Numbered from the stretch's first letter, positions 9,701-18,399 are shown. The stretch is 59,210 bases of DNA from a bacterium (GCA_030697645.1 JAUYPI010000002.1:1-59210); one strand, 5' to 3'. The notes: a model not told the origin generated them from the sequence alone. Translations and numbers: made by a program.

Positions 9701-11903
9701 CTTTGACGGGCCAGTGAGCTGGTACAGCACCAACATTCTCTCGAAAACCGTACATATCAACCTTTGGAAGGGCGGGTTCTTCTACAGGAGCTTGGCGAGA
9801 GATGTCCCGCAGGCATACTACTGGAACGCTGGCACGAGCTATACCACCGGCTGGTTCTACACTCAGGTGAAAATCCCCGCCGACGTGCCGGCAGGCAAGG
9901 ATTATAAAGTGGAAATCGTGGACGCCGCAAACCCCTCTATCCGCGATTTCAGCGACTATGATTTTGCCGTGGTGCAATACCCCTCATACCTCACCATAAA
10001 AGGCAAATTTACTGACTACCTCAATAAAACACCTATCGCAAATACACAAATCAGCACCTGGGACGGGTCGTATTCCTGGTACCAGGACAGCTCGAGAGCA
10101 AGCGGTGACTTTGCTTTGATCGCCACCACCTCAGACCTCCTGCTCTCGCGCGGGCACAGCTTTTGGGTGTATCCTTCGCGCTACGATTATAAGTATTGGC
10201 GAATCCAATCCAATTCCCTCGGGCTCTATGCATACGTCCAGGTCTTTCCGTTTATAGGCAAGAGCCTCGTTATCCCGCTCACGAGCGGAGACATCGACTT
10301 GGGGGAGCTTTCGTTCTGGCCATTCGTTGATTGGGGTTCTCTGGTCTCCGATATTCCGACGCGGTCAAGCATCAACTACCGCAGCGCGGAGACCGGACAA
10401 TCAACGTCCAACTACTGGTACTATTCAAGCTTCTCGAACTCGCAATACCTCTGGAAGGCAATCCCGCAGGCGCTCGACGTATGGGCACGCATTGAGGACA
10501 AGCCGGGAAATGCCTACTACTCCCCGATGCTCGCTCTCCCGCAGAGCCCGGCCGTCCCATCGCAAACACTCGCCTTCTTCAACCGCGTTGCCGCGTGGGA
10601 ACCGTACACGATCAGCGCGTACGCGTGGTATTATCCGCAGCTTCTCAAAATAGGAACGCCGCTCACCTATGGCAATGCGTATGCATACGGAGGCGTCGCA
10701 CCATATACATGGAGCGTGCTCTCGGGGAGTCTGCCGCCGGGCGTAACGCTCTCTTCCTCCGGGGCAATCTCCGGAGCGGCGACGGAGGCCGGTGTGTTTG
10801 ATTCGATTCTTTTGGTGCAGGATGCAAACAAGGTGCATGGCGTTACATCCCGACTTCGCTTTGATGTACGAACTGAGACCGGTGTGCAAGTGCCGACGAT
10901 CAAAGTGACATACCCGCAGGCGCGGCAGGAAATGTATCCAGGCGGCACTTACTATATCCAGTGGGACAGCTTTGGCATCACGAGCAAGACGATAGTCCTT
11001 GACCTCTATAAAGGCGGCAGCTTCATCAAGAAAATTGCCGGATTCGCGCAGGGAACTGAGGGAGGAAGCTTCACCTATTACTGGAAGATACCGACCGACC
11101 TTGCGGGCGGCACGGATTACTCGGTGCGCGTATCAGATTCGAACAACACCGCTACCTATGGCGAATCTGACCTCTTCGTTATCCCGGCGCGAACCACCAG
11201 TTTCTACTGGAGTACATGGAAAGGAACCTACCTACCGTATGTCTGGTTCACGTATGCCACCTCGACCAACCCGTCAACCGTGAGCTATAAACTCTACGAG
11301 ACGAAGTCAGGAGGAGCAGCACCAACGGTCGTGTCCACGTTTGGGACTCTGAATTGTAACCAGAGCCTGCTCTCCGGCGCATGGCGGTTGTACGTCTCAT
11401 GTTACTACGGCTACGCTACGCCCCAATGGGCAATTCAGTACAACACATGGGCTTCAGCCTCGGCATTTTCACCCGCAGAATATACCTATGAACTGAAAGC
11501 CGTTGACAGCGCCGGCACAGAGAAATCAGTCGTCACCGCGAAAACACATGTGTTTGAAGCAGTTACTATCACGAGCCCGACCGGCAGCGATGCTCCCTTG
11601 AGCACCCAGGCCCCGACTTTCCGCTGGACCCTCCCCGGAGACTGGCCAAGTTTGCTCGAAAAACCGTACCAGATTTCAGTCTGGGACGCAGCGACCGGCA
11701 ATTATATTCACTATATGTACGGATTGACGGCCCCGGGCGACTCTGCAGGATACAGAAAATATGATGGCCCGGCACTCGACCCGACGAAAAAATACGGCTT
11801 CATGGTGACCTATCAGAGGAGCGTCCTCGATCCGGCTACCGCCACGTATGTGGGCAACATCGCCATGAGCGCGACAACCACGAGCTTTTCAGTGGGACAG
11901 TAA
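6732..11903 (+). CDS. Giant modular surface protein (1723 aa)
   Basis: Signal peptide at residues 1-31 (MRTFFCARALASAMII..LTALAA). A coiled coil near 200-222 precedes two PG_binding_1 modules (about 255-330 and 355-425; both GASGEHV/DVKK and AVKKFQEK). A TIG/IPT-type Ig domain, a Pro/Glu linker (EPEPAPLPEPEP), a fibronectin-like domain and a second IPT follow. Then come at least four repeats opening with PNG or YPQ and a WxxxxI..K.V.I.L.K.G core, a putative Ig (He_PIG-like, GSLPPGVTLSSSGAISG), and further beta domains. No Shine-Dalgarno is seen at 6732. It is probably the main adhesin or wall-linked stalk. No enzymatic motif was found. Confidence 0.85.
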   Translation: MRTFFCARALASAMIIGTVISPIAPLTALAAHVEDDPWHRGTAAGAEQTASALLAVSTASGKTETAPSGISSEWNFSDDETELYHTIRFPFDPPPISFRVYYKKPGESAFTRVAEFTLLPTSCDTQATVSSWTLHKRCNDSRWEINSPHLAPSSYTDGEYRFYLSSINGSGKEHPSQEFSLTYPTTPPSEQVSQTSAASLQSQLDAAKAKVNELVEKLQKSATTPSTPTLAPAPSPSSAVSTPAPTPTSVVREVPTITRNLSRGASGEDVKKLQKFLAQDKSVYPEGLATGFYGALTEAAVKRFQEKHGVEAAGSIGPKTRAKLSELATGQPGAQAVGRSERPMPLSAVAIGKTAIRGASGEHVKKVQEFLGMFPEIYPNGQATGYFGEQTEKAVKKFQEKVGLAQTGEVDDKTKDTLDRLLVAGEKKQPPKITDVTPSSGSAGITVTLSGRGFTDEDNAIMMRGKIVATALKAYDNNSQIDFVLTSDAPCAPGSKKPCPIKVVNANGISNAKPFKLESFVYTPPGLDTNTPPEPEPAPLPEPEPIPPPLSDTGAPTRSDGSPSGELAHGTKSATLSLTTDENATCKYASVSGTSYSSMTLTFSTTGSTTHSTSVSGLTDGTSYNYYARCSDSAGNVNADDYAISFSVATPPKPVITMLSPTKGVVSTAVTITGSGFTTTGNTVSFAGTDAATNLPSTDGKTLTFSVPTGTTCTIGSTCAVAVRNVNGTSNESAFLLTQNIAPVQVVFPNGNENLVQGVDFTLSWTGGTDRVDIVLVEEGATQGADPGAFIVGWIAHAQSPNSTVNWNVKTVCSDDGSVCTDVTPGKYKLMALSEDELGALMIWDDATESPGNWDLSNSAFTISPSATLTVVVPNGGEIGSQNSAFIICWATIDLKSQAVNIQLLKNGALYRTITSYRQASPNGAFITNWLIPGDVPEGADYQIKISDAAVPQVSDMSDKPFSITAATSAIRVNQPNGSPYNWSEIWYSGFDGPVSWYSTNILSKTVHINLWKGGFFYRSLARDVPQAYYWNAGTSYTTGWFYTQVKIPADVPAGKDYKVEIVDAANPSIRDFSDYDFAVVQYPSYLTIKGKFTDYLNKTPIANTQISTWDGSYSWYQDSSRASGDFALIATTSDLLLSRGHSFWVYPSRYDYKYWRIQSNSLGLYAYVQVFPFIGKSLVIPLTSGDIDLGELSFWPFVDWGSLVSDIPTRSSINYRSAETGQSTSNYWYYSSFSNSQYLWKAIPQALDVWARIEDKPGNAYYSPMLALPQSPAVPSQTLAFFNRVAAWEPYTISAYAWYYPQLLKIGTPLTYGNAYAYGGVAPYTWSVLSGSLPPGVTLSSSGAISGAATEAGVFDSILLVQDANKVHGVTSRLRFDVRTETGVQVPTIKVTYPQARQEMYPGGTYYIQWDSFGITSKTIVLDLYKGGSFIKKIAGFAQGTEGGSFTYYWKIPTDLAGGTDYSVRVSDSNNTATYGESDLFVIPARTTSFYWSTWKGTYLPYVWFTYATSTNPSTVSYKLYETKSGGAAPTVVSTFGTLNCNQSLLSGAWRLYVSCYYGYATPQWAIQYNTWASASAFSPAEYTYELKAVDSAGTEKSVVTAKTHVFEAVTITSPTGSDAPLSTQAPTFRWTLPGDWPSLLEKPYQISVWDAATGNYIHYMYGLTAPGDSAGYRKYDGPALDPTKKYGFMVTYQRSVLDPATATYVGNIAMSATTTSFSVGQ

Positions 11904-12012
11904 AAAACCGGAGAACGACGAGACGATGAGACGTCCGATGTCCTCGTCGAGAACACGATCGAGTACTCGTGGGTATATGAGGTTTGAATCTCGAGATTAA
12001 CGCACGAACGAA

Positions 12013-12041
12013 TTGTTCATCAGCATAAAGCATGGTATCAT
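12013..12041 (+). promoter_or_regulatory. Promoter of the amino-acid dehydrogenase gene
   Basis: TTGTTC (12013-12018), a 17-bp spacer and TATCAT (12036-12041). A leader of about 50 bases with a GAAAGGG ribosome site precedes the GTG start at 12100. Confidence 0.5.
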
Positions 12042-12099
12042 GCATCTGGTTCTGAGCTCTTCTCAAGTCTGCATCAACTCCTCTTGAAAGGGTACGACG

Positions 12100-13197
12100 G
12101 TGGCAGCACAAAGTATTCTTGGCACGCATGAATTCTCCGATGAACGCCGCGGTTTTCACGCATTTATCGCCATTGATGACCTCACGCTCGGCCCAGCCCT
12201 TGGCGGCATACGGATGTATCCGTATCGCTGCCTTGAGGAAGCGCGCACGGACTGTGAACGCCTCGCGCGCGCCATGACCTTGAAGAGCGCTCTCGCCCGA
12301 GTGCCGCTTGGGGGCGGTAAAATGGTCGTCGTCGGCAACCCACTCACGGACAAAAAGGATGCGCTCTATCGCTTCGTCGCTGATTGTATCAACCCGCTCG
12401 GTGGTACCTACATCGCCGCCTGCGATGTTGGTTGGAACCCGCCCGACCTTCTCGCTCTTGGCAAACTCACCCCCTATGCTGCCCTGCCTCCCCGCAAAGG
12501 CATCTGTGATGACGATACCGCCGAGATGACCGCGACCGGCGTTGTCTTCGGCATACAGGCAGTAATCGAGCACTGCTGCGACACCCGCGAGATACGCGAC
12601 CTCTGGTTTGCGCTTCAAGGTATCGGGAATGTTGGAAGACGCACGGGAATAAAGTTGTATCGAAGCGGTGCTGGCAATATTTTTATCTGCGACGACATCA
12701 CAGAAAAAGTCCGGCTATTTAAACACGTCTGCCCTCGCGAAAATGTGGAGGTGAGTTCAACGGCAACGATCTACGACCAACCGGCTGACATCTTCGTCCC
12801 CTGCGCGCGCGGCGGCGTCCTCACCGAAGAAACAATCGAACGTCTCGCCGAGGCCGGCTTCTCGGCAGTTGCCGGCTCGGCGAACAACCAACTCGCCGAG
12901 CCGGAAGAGCACACCGCGGCGCTGCTCTACGAAAAGGACATCTGCTATGCGCCGGATTTCGTTATTAACGCCGGTGGCGTCATCGACTGCGCTGCAAAAA
13001 TCGCCGGTAAGTACAGTAAGGAGAGCACGAAGGCAAAAGCGCTTGAAATCGGCCCGCGCCTTCTCGATATTTTCAAGCGTGCGAAGGCGGCCAATTGCTC
13101 CCCGCACACGATCGCCCTCGCCGATGCAGAGCGCATCCTTGGAGAAGCGCGAACAAAAAAAGTCACACCGCAAACCCCGCCCGTATCCCCCGCATGA
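12100..13197 (+). CDS. Glu/Leu/Phe/Val dehydrogenase (leucine dehydrogenase-like)
   Basis: 365 residues, near the usual leucine/phenylalanine dehydrogenase length. The GTG start at 12100 is set by GAAAGGG 7-8 bases upstream. The N-terminal part shows GPALGGIRMYPY and LKSALARVPLGGGK, which carry the substrate- and catalysis-linked glycines and lysines of the family. The Rossmann part has LQGIGNVGRRT (GxGxxG) and the late motif APDFVINAGGVIDCA. The family oxidatively deaminates branched-chain amino acids to 2-oxo acids with NAD+, or runs in reverse. A complete catabolic enzyme like this is noteworthy in such a reduced genome. It is a stand-alone unit with its own promoter and terminator. Exact substrate unproven. 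Confidence 0.85.
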   Translation: MAAQSILGTHEFSDERRGFHAFIAIDDLTLGPALGGIRMYPYRCLEEARTDCERLARAMTLKSALARVPLGGGKMVVVGNPLTDKKDALYRFVADCINPLGGTYIAACDVGWNPPDLLALGKLTPYAALPPRKGICDDDTAEMTATGVVFGIQAVIEHCCDTREIRDLWFALQGIGNVGRRTGIKLYRSGAGNIFICDDITEKVRLFKHVCPRENVEVSSTATIYDQPADIFVPCARGGVLTEETIERLAEAGFSAVAGSANNQLAEPEEHTAALLYEKDICYAPDFVINAGGVIDCAAKIAGKYSKESTKAKALEIGPRLLDIFKRAKAANCSPHTIALADAERILGEARTKKVTPQTPPVSPA

Positions 13198-13220
13198 CAC
13201 CTGCTCTGTTCTCCCGCCAA

Positions 13221-13248
13221 CGCCCTGAACCCTCTCGGGTTCAGGGCG
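13221..13248 (+). terminator. Hairpin after dehydrogenase gene
   Basis: Perfect 12-bp stem CGCCCTGAACCC / GGGTTCAGGGCG with loop TCTC. A T/C-rich tail follows. Confidence 0.75.
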
Positions 13249-13281
13249 TAACTCAACTCTTTCCGAGCGGCGTCCCGTGTG

Positions 13282-13287
13282 TATAAT
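13282..13287 (+). promoter_or_regulatory. -10 box of thrS (leaderless)
   Basis: TATAAT lies 6 bases before the ATG at 13294, so transcription should begin at or very near the start codon. No Shine-Dalgarno is present. Confidence 0.6.
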
Positions 13288-13293
13288 GTACGC

Positions 13294-15090
13294 ATGCCTA
13301 ACGAAAACCTCCAACACATACGCCACTCTCTCGCGCATCTCCTTGCCGCGGCAGTACACGAGCTCTATCCTGAGGCCCTCCCCACAATAGGCCCCGCGAC
13401 GGAGAGCGGCTTTTATTACGACTTCGACTGCGGCGAGACGCCGCTCTCTGCCGAGTCTCTTCCCGCGATTGAGGCCAAAATGCGCGAGCTGCTCCCCATC
13501 TGGGACGCTTTCGAACGCGAGGAGGTAAGCGAAAAACAAGCTCGAACCCATTTCAAAAACAACTCCTACAAACTCGAGCTCATTGACGAGATTGTCTCCC
13601 GCAACGAGCCGCTCACCCTCTATCACGCGGTCCCCTTTAAAACCTACAACCTACAACCTACAACCTTGTTTACCGACCTCTGCCGAGGCGGCCATGTCGA
13701 AGACGCGAGCGAGATCGCCCCGGAGAGTTTCGCCCTCTCCCACATCGCTGGCGCCTACTGGCGCGGGGACGAAAAAAATAAGATGTTGACGCGCATCTAC
13801 GGCATTGCGTTCCACACAAAAGACGACCTCAACGCCCATCTCGCGATGCTCGAGGAAGCAAAAAAACGCGACCACAAAAAGCTCGGGCGCGAGCTTGACC
13901 TTTTCACTTTCTCGGAGACCGTTGGAAAAGGCTTGCCGCTCTGGACGCATAAAGGCACAACGATCCGGCGAGAACTGGAGCGCTTTATTGTCGATGAGGA
14001 AATACGTCGTGGCTACCTACACGTTTCTACCCCGGATATCGCACGGCTTGCCCTCTACGAAAAGTCCGGACACTACCCACACTACAAAGACTCCATGTAT
14101 GCGCCGATAACCATCGACGACGAAAAATTTATGCTTCGGCCGATGACGTGCCCGCACCATTACGAACTCTATTTGCGTAAACAACACAGCTATCGGGATC
14201 TGCCGGTGCGCATTGCAGAGGTGGCAAAACTGTACCGCTACGAGCAGTCAGGAGAGCTCGCGGGGCTCCAGCGCGTGCGCGTTTTCAGCCTTGCCGACGC
14301 GCATATTATCTGTGCCACGGAGGAACAGGCAGGCGAAGAGATCACCGGAGCGCTCGATCTTATCGAATACGTCGCGGGCGTGTTCGGACTCAAGCAAGGC
14401 GAACATTTTTCTTACCGACTCTCGCTTGGAGACCGCGATGATGAAAAAAAATATTACAAGAATGACCAGGCATGGGACAAGGGCGAAACGCTCCTGCGTA
14501 ATCTCTTAGAGAGCAGAAACTGTCGCTTCTACGAAGCGGAAAAAGAAGCGGCATTCTATGGGCCGAAGATAGATATTCAGATGAAAAACGTAAACGGTAA
14601 GGAGGACACGGCGTTTACCGTGCAGTACGACTTCTGCATGCCGGACCGATTTAATCTTACATACACGGACGCCGATGGTACTCTCAAGCGGCCGTTCGTG
14701 GTGCACCGCTCTTCGATCGGCGCAATCGAGAGAATCGTCGCATTCCTCATCGAACACTACGCCGGAGCATTTCCACTCTGGCTCTCTCCAGTGCAAGTAC
14801 GTGTGCTCCCAATAGCAGAAACACACCGCGCGTGGGCACGAGAAGTATACGAGGCAATGCGCGAGGCCGATATCCGCGCCGAACTCGACGAGGCGGACGA
14901 GACCCTCGGCCGCCGCATCCGCGCTGCAAAACTCGAAAAACTGCCCTATTTCCTCGTCATTGGCGAAAAAGAAGTCGCCTCAAAAACCGCAACCCTCGAG
15001 AGTCGTGATTCGAACACGCACGACACCCTCCCCATCCCCGCCCTCCTCGAGCAGCTCCAATCCGAAATCCGCGAAAAAAAACACGCGTAA
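13294..15090 (+). CDS. thrS: Threonine--tRNA ligase, no TGS domain
   Basis: Charges tRNA-Thr with threonine. ATG 13294 is chosen because it follows the -10 box directly; an in-frame GTG at 13279 overlaps that box. The protein begins immediately in the editing domain (HSLAHLL, later LCRGGHV metal/editing motif), so the N-terminal TGS domain of standard ThrRS is absent. The class II core has motif 2 (RPMTCPHHYELYLRK), AFYGPKIDIQ and motif 3 (HRSSIGAIERIVAFLIEHYAGAFP). The anticodon-binding domain spans about 495-598. Residues about 116-125 (KTYNLQPTTL) come from a short tandem repeat inserted just before the conserved LCRGGH segment. Confidence 0.95.
   Translation: MPNENLQHIRHSLAHLLAAAVHELYPEALPTIGPATESGFYYDFDCGETPLSAESLPAIEAKMRELLPIWDAFEREEVSEKQARTHFKNNSYKLELIDEIVSRNEPLTLYHAVPFKTYNLQPTTLFTDLCRGGHVEDASEIAPESFALSHIAGAYWRGDEKNKMLTRIYGIAFHTKDDLNAHLAMLEEAKKRDHKKLGRELDLFTFSETVGKGLPLWTHKGTTIRRELERFIVDEEIRRGYLHVSTPDIARLALYEKSGHYPHYKDSMYAPITIDDEKFMLRPMTCPHHYELYLRKQHSYRDLPVRIAEVAKLYRYEQSGELAGLQRVRVFSLADAHIICATEEQAGEEITGALDLIEYVAGVFGLKQGEHFSYRLSLGDRDDEKKYYKNDQAWDKGETLLRNLLESRNCRFYEAEKEAAFYGPKIDIQMKNVNGKEDTAFTVQYDFCMPDRFNLTYTDADGTLKRPFVVHRSSIGAIERIVAFLIEHYAGAFPLWLSPVQVRVLPIAETHRAWAREVYEAMREADIRAELDEADETLGRRIRAAKLEKLPYFLVIGEKEVASKTATLESRDSNTHDTLPIPALLEQLQSEIREKKHA
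13639..13666 (+). repeat. In-frame short-word repeat in thrS
   Basis: Three tandem copies of CCTACAA, slightly extended on each side, inserted in-frame directly before the editing-site motif of ThrRS. It is one of nine such in-frame insertions in the window. Confidence 0.6.
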
Positions 15091-15104
15091 ACGTGCGCGC
15101 GAAA

Positions 15105-15130
15105 ACAGCCTCACTCCAGAGTGAGGCTGT
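15105..15130. terminator. Bidirectional hairpin between thrS and the next gene
   Basis: Perfect 11-bp stem ACAGCCTCACT / AGTGAGGCTGT with loop CCAG, lying between two convergent genes, so it can serve both. Confidence 0.65.
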
Positions 15131-15164
15131 TCGTGATGGACAAATTCGAAAGAGCTACCACATT

Positions 15165-15722
15165 TTACTTCAAACATCGATCGATGCTGTATTCTCTCCC
15201 ACAGCCGATCGGCGCTATCGAGTAACCGTTCTCATCGCCGTAGGCAGGACCGATGAGTGATGGGGCACCAGGAACAACAGCTCGGAGCCAAAATCCATGC
15301 TTCCTGCTCAAATCCTCGAGTTCATCAACGAATGCTGCCATCCGGCTTCTCAGACTATGTCTCCAAGGAAGATGGGGCCACAGCGCCTCGGCAATAGAGC
15401 GCGCCAAGCCATGGTCGAGAACCTGCCGCGTGATACGAAGCGTCCTCTCGTCGATGTCACAAATCTCAAACACTGCTGCAAAGCCAGGTTCGTTCAGCTT
15501 GTCTTCAGTAACATAACCGCGAGCATCAAAATAAAGCCCCTCCGAGCACCGCACCACCGCATGCTGCACAACGCCTTGATGCATTAGCCCCACCAGAGGC
15601 CAGCCAGTCCCCAGATGCATCGCAATGGCGAACTCATAACATGCACCGTGTAAAAAACCGGCCAGTACATGCTCAAGCGCCTTTGCATTCTCCAAATCAA
15701 TCTCTTGCACGTGCGTTGGCAT
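15165..15722 (-). CDS. Conserved-looking soluble protein, unknown function
   Basis: 185 residues. ATG 15722 is chosen because AAAGGAGAAG sits 5-9 bases upstream. No membrane helix. Notable segments are LAGFLHGACYEFAIAMHLGTGWPL, QHAVVRCSEGLYFDARGYVT and a C-terminal part with two Cys. The string of small residues followed by HAVVR..G.Y.DARG resembles uncharacterised small proteins in phages and accessory regions, but I cannot name a family. It has its own ribosome site and hairpin terminator, like other scattered accessory genes here. Confidence 0.6.
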   Translation of the reverse strand: MPTHVQEIDLENAKALEHVLAGFLHGACYEFAIAMHLGTGWPLVGLMHQGVVQHAVVRCSEGLYFDARGYVTEDKLNEPGFAAVFEICDIDERTLRITRQVLDHGLARSIAEALWPHLPWRHSLRSRMAAFVDELEDLSRKHGFWLRAVVPGAPSLIGPAYGDENGYSIAPIGCGREYSIDRCLK

Positions 15723-15880
15723 TGTTTCTTCTCCTTTCAACTAAAAGTCTTTGCCGCTCCCTTTCCAAGACCACAGTACTACAATTCCTCGACTACGTCA
15801 AAAAAACGCGGCTGCACCGCACGGATGCGAGTGAAACGCGTTGGTCATCATACACCCCACCGCGTAGGAGCATTTGTTCT

Positions 15881-15918
15881 CGTCATAATAACTATGCGGC
15901 CGCATTTTTATTATGACG
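15881..15918. repeat. 38-bp palindromic element
   Basis: CGTCATAATAA and TTATTATGACG form an 11-bp outer stem around an inner palindrome ATGCGGCCGCAT. It lies in the gap of about 320 bases between the alaS 3' end and the 15722 gene. Otherwise I see nothing in that gap apart from the promoter and leader of the latter gene. Confidence 0.55.
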
Positions 15919-16044
15919 AAGTTCTCTGTCCTCTATCCTGTCCGCTATCCTCTCTCGCAGGCCTATCCGGTCTACCGCTCATTTCTTGTCGAGCTCCATT
16001 CTCAATTTTCTCGAACTCATTGCGGGTCCCGTCTGGTGACAACA

Positions 16045-17961
16045 CTACACCTCCGCAAGCACCGCGCGGATGCGACGGATGCCAGAGGAGATAGCCTCTT
16101 CTTTTATAATTTTAAAGCGCGTGCCGCCCTCGCCGAGCTCGCGGGTGTTGCCAACATGCGGGCCGCCGCAGAATTCAAACGAGTAGAGGCCGTCGGCACG
16201 GCTCGCGCCCTCGCCGATTTTATACACCTTAACCTTCTCGCCGTACTGATCTTCAAAGAGCCCAATCGCGCCGCGACGCTTCGCTTCCTCAAGCGGGAGG
16301 ATTTCAAACGCAACCGGAAGATCAGCGGCAATGCGCTCGTTTACTGCCCTCTCAACGCGCTCTAGCTCTTCTCTCGTCATCTTGCGCGGGTGCACGAAGT
16401 CAAACCGCAGCCGCTCGGGCGTGATGTTGCTTCCTTTCTGAAACACGTGCTCGCCGAGGACGTCGCGGAGCGCCTGGTGGAGGAGATGCGTCGCGGTGTG
16501 GTAACGCACCGACATCGCGGAGTGATCCGCAAGGCCGCCGTGAAATTTTTTTTCCGCACCGGCGCGGGAAGCGTCTTGGTGTGAGCGAAACTGCGCCTCA
16601 AATTCTTCGCGATCTATCGTAAACCCCTTCTCGTGCGCTAACTCGAGTGTCATCTCGAACGGGAATCCGTATGTCTGATAGAGATCGAACGCGGCGGTGC
16701 CGCTCGGGCCCTCCGCACTCATGCGCTCGAATTCTTTCAGCCCCCGCGCGAGCGTGAGGCGGAACTTTTCTTCCTCCTTCTGGATTTCCTCGCGGATGTC
16801 ACGCGTCTGCTCTACGAGTACGGGGTACTTGTCGGCGTAGTGCTCGGCGACGAGCGGCACAAGCTCGTGGAGCGTATTCTCCTGCATGCCGAGGAGGTCC
16901 ATGTGGCGCACAGCGCGGCGCAGAAGCCGCCGCACGAAGTACCCCTGCTCTTTATTGGCGGGTAGTATGCCATCAGCAATCATAAACACGGCGCCGCGCA
17001 GGTGATCGGCGACGACGCGGAACGAGAGCGTCAGCTGCTCGTTTCCTCCATAACGCGCCTCCATACGCGCTTCAATCCCATCAATAAGCGCGCGGAGCGT
17101 ATCGATACGGAAGACATCAGGATCGCCCCCGGTGGCGGCAGTCATCCGCTCAAGCCCGCCGCCGAAGTCAACATTTTTTTGCGGTAGCTCGTCGAACCCG
17201 CCGTCTGCACGCTTTCGATACTGCATAAATACCGAGTTTCCGATCTCCATGAAGCGGCCGCAATCGCAATTCGGATGACAGTTCTCACCGAATCGCTTGT
17301 CGTGCATCGCACCGCTCGGATCAAAATCGAAAAACATCTCCGAGTCCGGCCCGCCTGGTTCTCCGGCAGGCATTTTCGCCGGATCCCCCATCCTGCTCCA
17401 CCAATTTTTCTTTGCGCCGTAGTAAAAAATGCGCTCGCCTGGCCTAATGCCGCGCTCGGAGCCAGCCTTCTCACTCCCGATCTCGGCGATTGCGGCGTCA
17501 ATTCCTTTCTCTCGAAAAAGTTTCTGCCATATCTCTGCTGCCTCATCGTCTCTCCGAATGCCGCTCTCGGTGTCGCCGCCAAAAACCGTCACATAGAGCC
17601 GCGATGGGTCGAGGCCGATGCCGTGCTCGCCATCTGTTAAAAATTCAAAAAACCACTGAAGCTGCTCGGTTTTAAAATAGTCGCCGAGCGACCAGTTGCC
17701 GAGCATCTCAAAAAATGTGGTGTGACGATTGTCGCCGACCTCGTCTATATCTTCCGCACGGAAGCACTTCTGGGAGTTGACGAGCCTTTTCCCTGCAGGG
17801 TGCGGCTCGCCGAGAAGATACGGCAGCAAGGGCTGCATGCCGGAGCCGGTGAAAAGAGTGGTAGGGTCGTTTTCGGGCACAAGAAGCCCCGACGGGATCA
17901 GTGTGTGCCCCCGCTTCTCAAAAAATTCAAGATAGCGTTTTCTTACCGCTGCGGTTTGCAT
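16045..17961 (-). CDS. alaS: Alanine--tRNA ligase, short form
   Basis: 638 residues from ATG 17961 (MQTAAVRKRYLEFF); a GTG at 17973 is an alternative. The class II catalytic core shows LIPSGLLVP, FTGSGMQPLLPYL, RHTTFFEMLGNWSLGDYFK and VDFGGGLERM. The editing domain has HTATHLLHQAL (HxxxH) and the CGGPHV motif. The protein ends soon after the editing domain (ISSGIRRIRAVLAEV). The DHHA1-type and C-Ala regions of standard 850-900 residue AlaRS are missing, as in other minimal versions. An antitoxin remnant lies directly upstream. Confidence 0.95.
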   Translation of the reverse strand: MQTAAVRKRYLEFFEKRGHTLIPSGLLVPENDPTTLFTGSGMQPLLPYLLGEPHPAGKRLVNSQKCFRAEDIDEVGDNRHTTFFEMLGNWSLGDYFKTEQLQWFFEFLTDGEHGIGLDPSRLYVTVFGGDTESGIRRDDEAAEIWQKLFREKGIDAAIAEIGSEKAGSERGIRPGERIFYYGAKKNWWSRMGDPAKMPAGEPGGPDSEMFFDFDPSGAMHDKRFGENCHPNCDCGRFMEIGNSVFMQYRKRADGGFDELPQKNVDFGGGLERMTAATGGDPDVFRIDTLRALIDGIEARMEARYGGNEQLTLSFRVVADHLRGAVFMIADGILPANKEQGYFVRRLLRRAVRHMDLLGMQENTLHELVPLVAEHYADKYPVLVEQTRDIREEIQKEEEKFRLTLARGLKEFERMSAEGPSGTAAFDLYQTYGFPFEMTLELAHEKGFTIDREEFEAQFRSHQDASRAGAEKKFHGGLADHSAMSVRYHTATHLLHQALRDVLGEHVFQKGSNITPERLRFDFVHPRKMTREELERVERAVNERIAADLPVAFEILPLEEAKRRGAIGLFEDQYGEKVKVYKIGEGASRADGLYSFEFCGGPHVGNTRELGEGGTRFKIIKEEAISSGIRRIRAVLAEV

Positions 17962-17984
17962 GCTGTGGATCACCTGTACAACAC

Positions 17985-18180
17985 TCGGTGTCGCATAACA
18001 TCATCTTGCCATCGGCTCTGTTTTTGCGTGCACGCGCAAGCGCGCGCTTTTCGGCTGCCGTTGGCGTAACTCCTTCACCACGCGCGGCATCTGACCCGAG
18101 TCAAGTCATACTCTTCCCGCGGCGTAAATCACGAGCTCACGGTCTCCGGTGAGTACCTTCGGCATAGTGACGGTTGCCAT
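17985..18180 (-). pseudogene. Decayed antitoxin gene upstream of alaS
   Basis: From ATG 18180 the minus strand reads MATVTMPKVLTGDRELVIYAAGRV-stop, the typical opening of small CPR antitoxins (TVTIPKxLxxxxxLV). In a shifted frame just downstream it reads VTPTAAEKRALARARKNRADGK, the typical antitoxin C-terminal segment. A stop and a frameshift separate the two. The rest of the gap up to 18390 shows no gene. The family call is from motif memory only. Confidence 0.5.
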
Positions 18181-18399
18181 TTCGACAGTGTATCAAAAAT
18201 ATGCCGCGCGGAAAAGCTGGCTGGCTTGCAACATCTCCGCGGCGTGCGCGGTGCGTTACCCACATTGACGCGCGACGCACGCGCACCGTAGGCTAAACAT
18301 GCGCGAGTCGTGATACGACAAGCCGATCAACGAACGTGCGCGAAAAAAATACGAACAACTTCAAAAAAGCCCTTCATTCTAAAATCAACAGAAGTATTG

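Noticed and set aside
12757-13626. 289-codon minus-strand open frame across the dehydrogenase and thrS
   Set aside because: Lies opposite two clear enzyme genes and their intergenic terminator; no motif of its own.
17901-18152. Cys/Arg-rich + strand open frame before the sigma operon
   Set aside because: Opposite the antitoxin remnant and alaS start; no ribosome site or domain.
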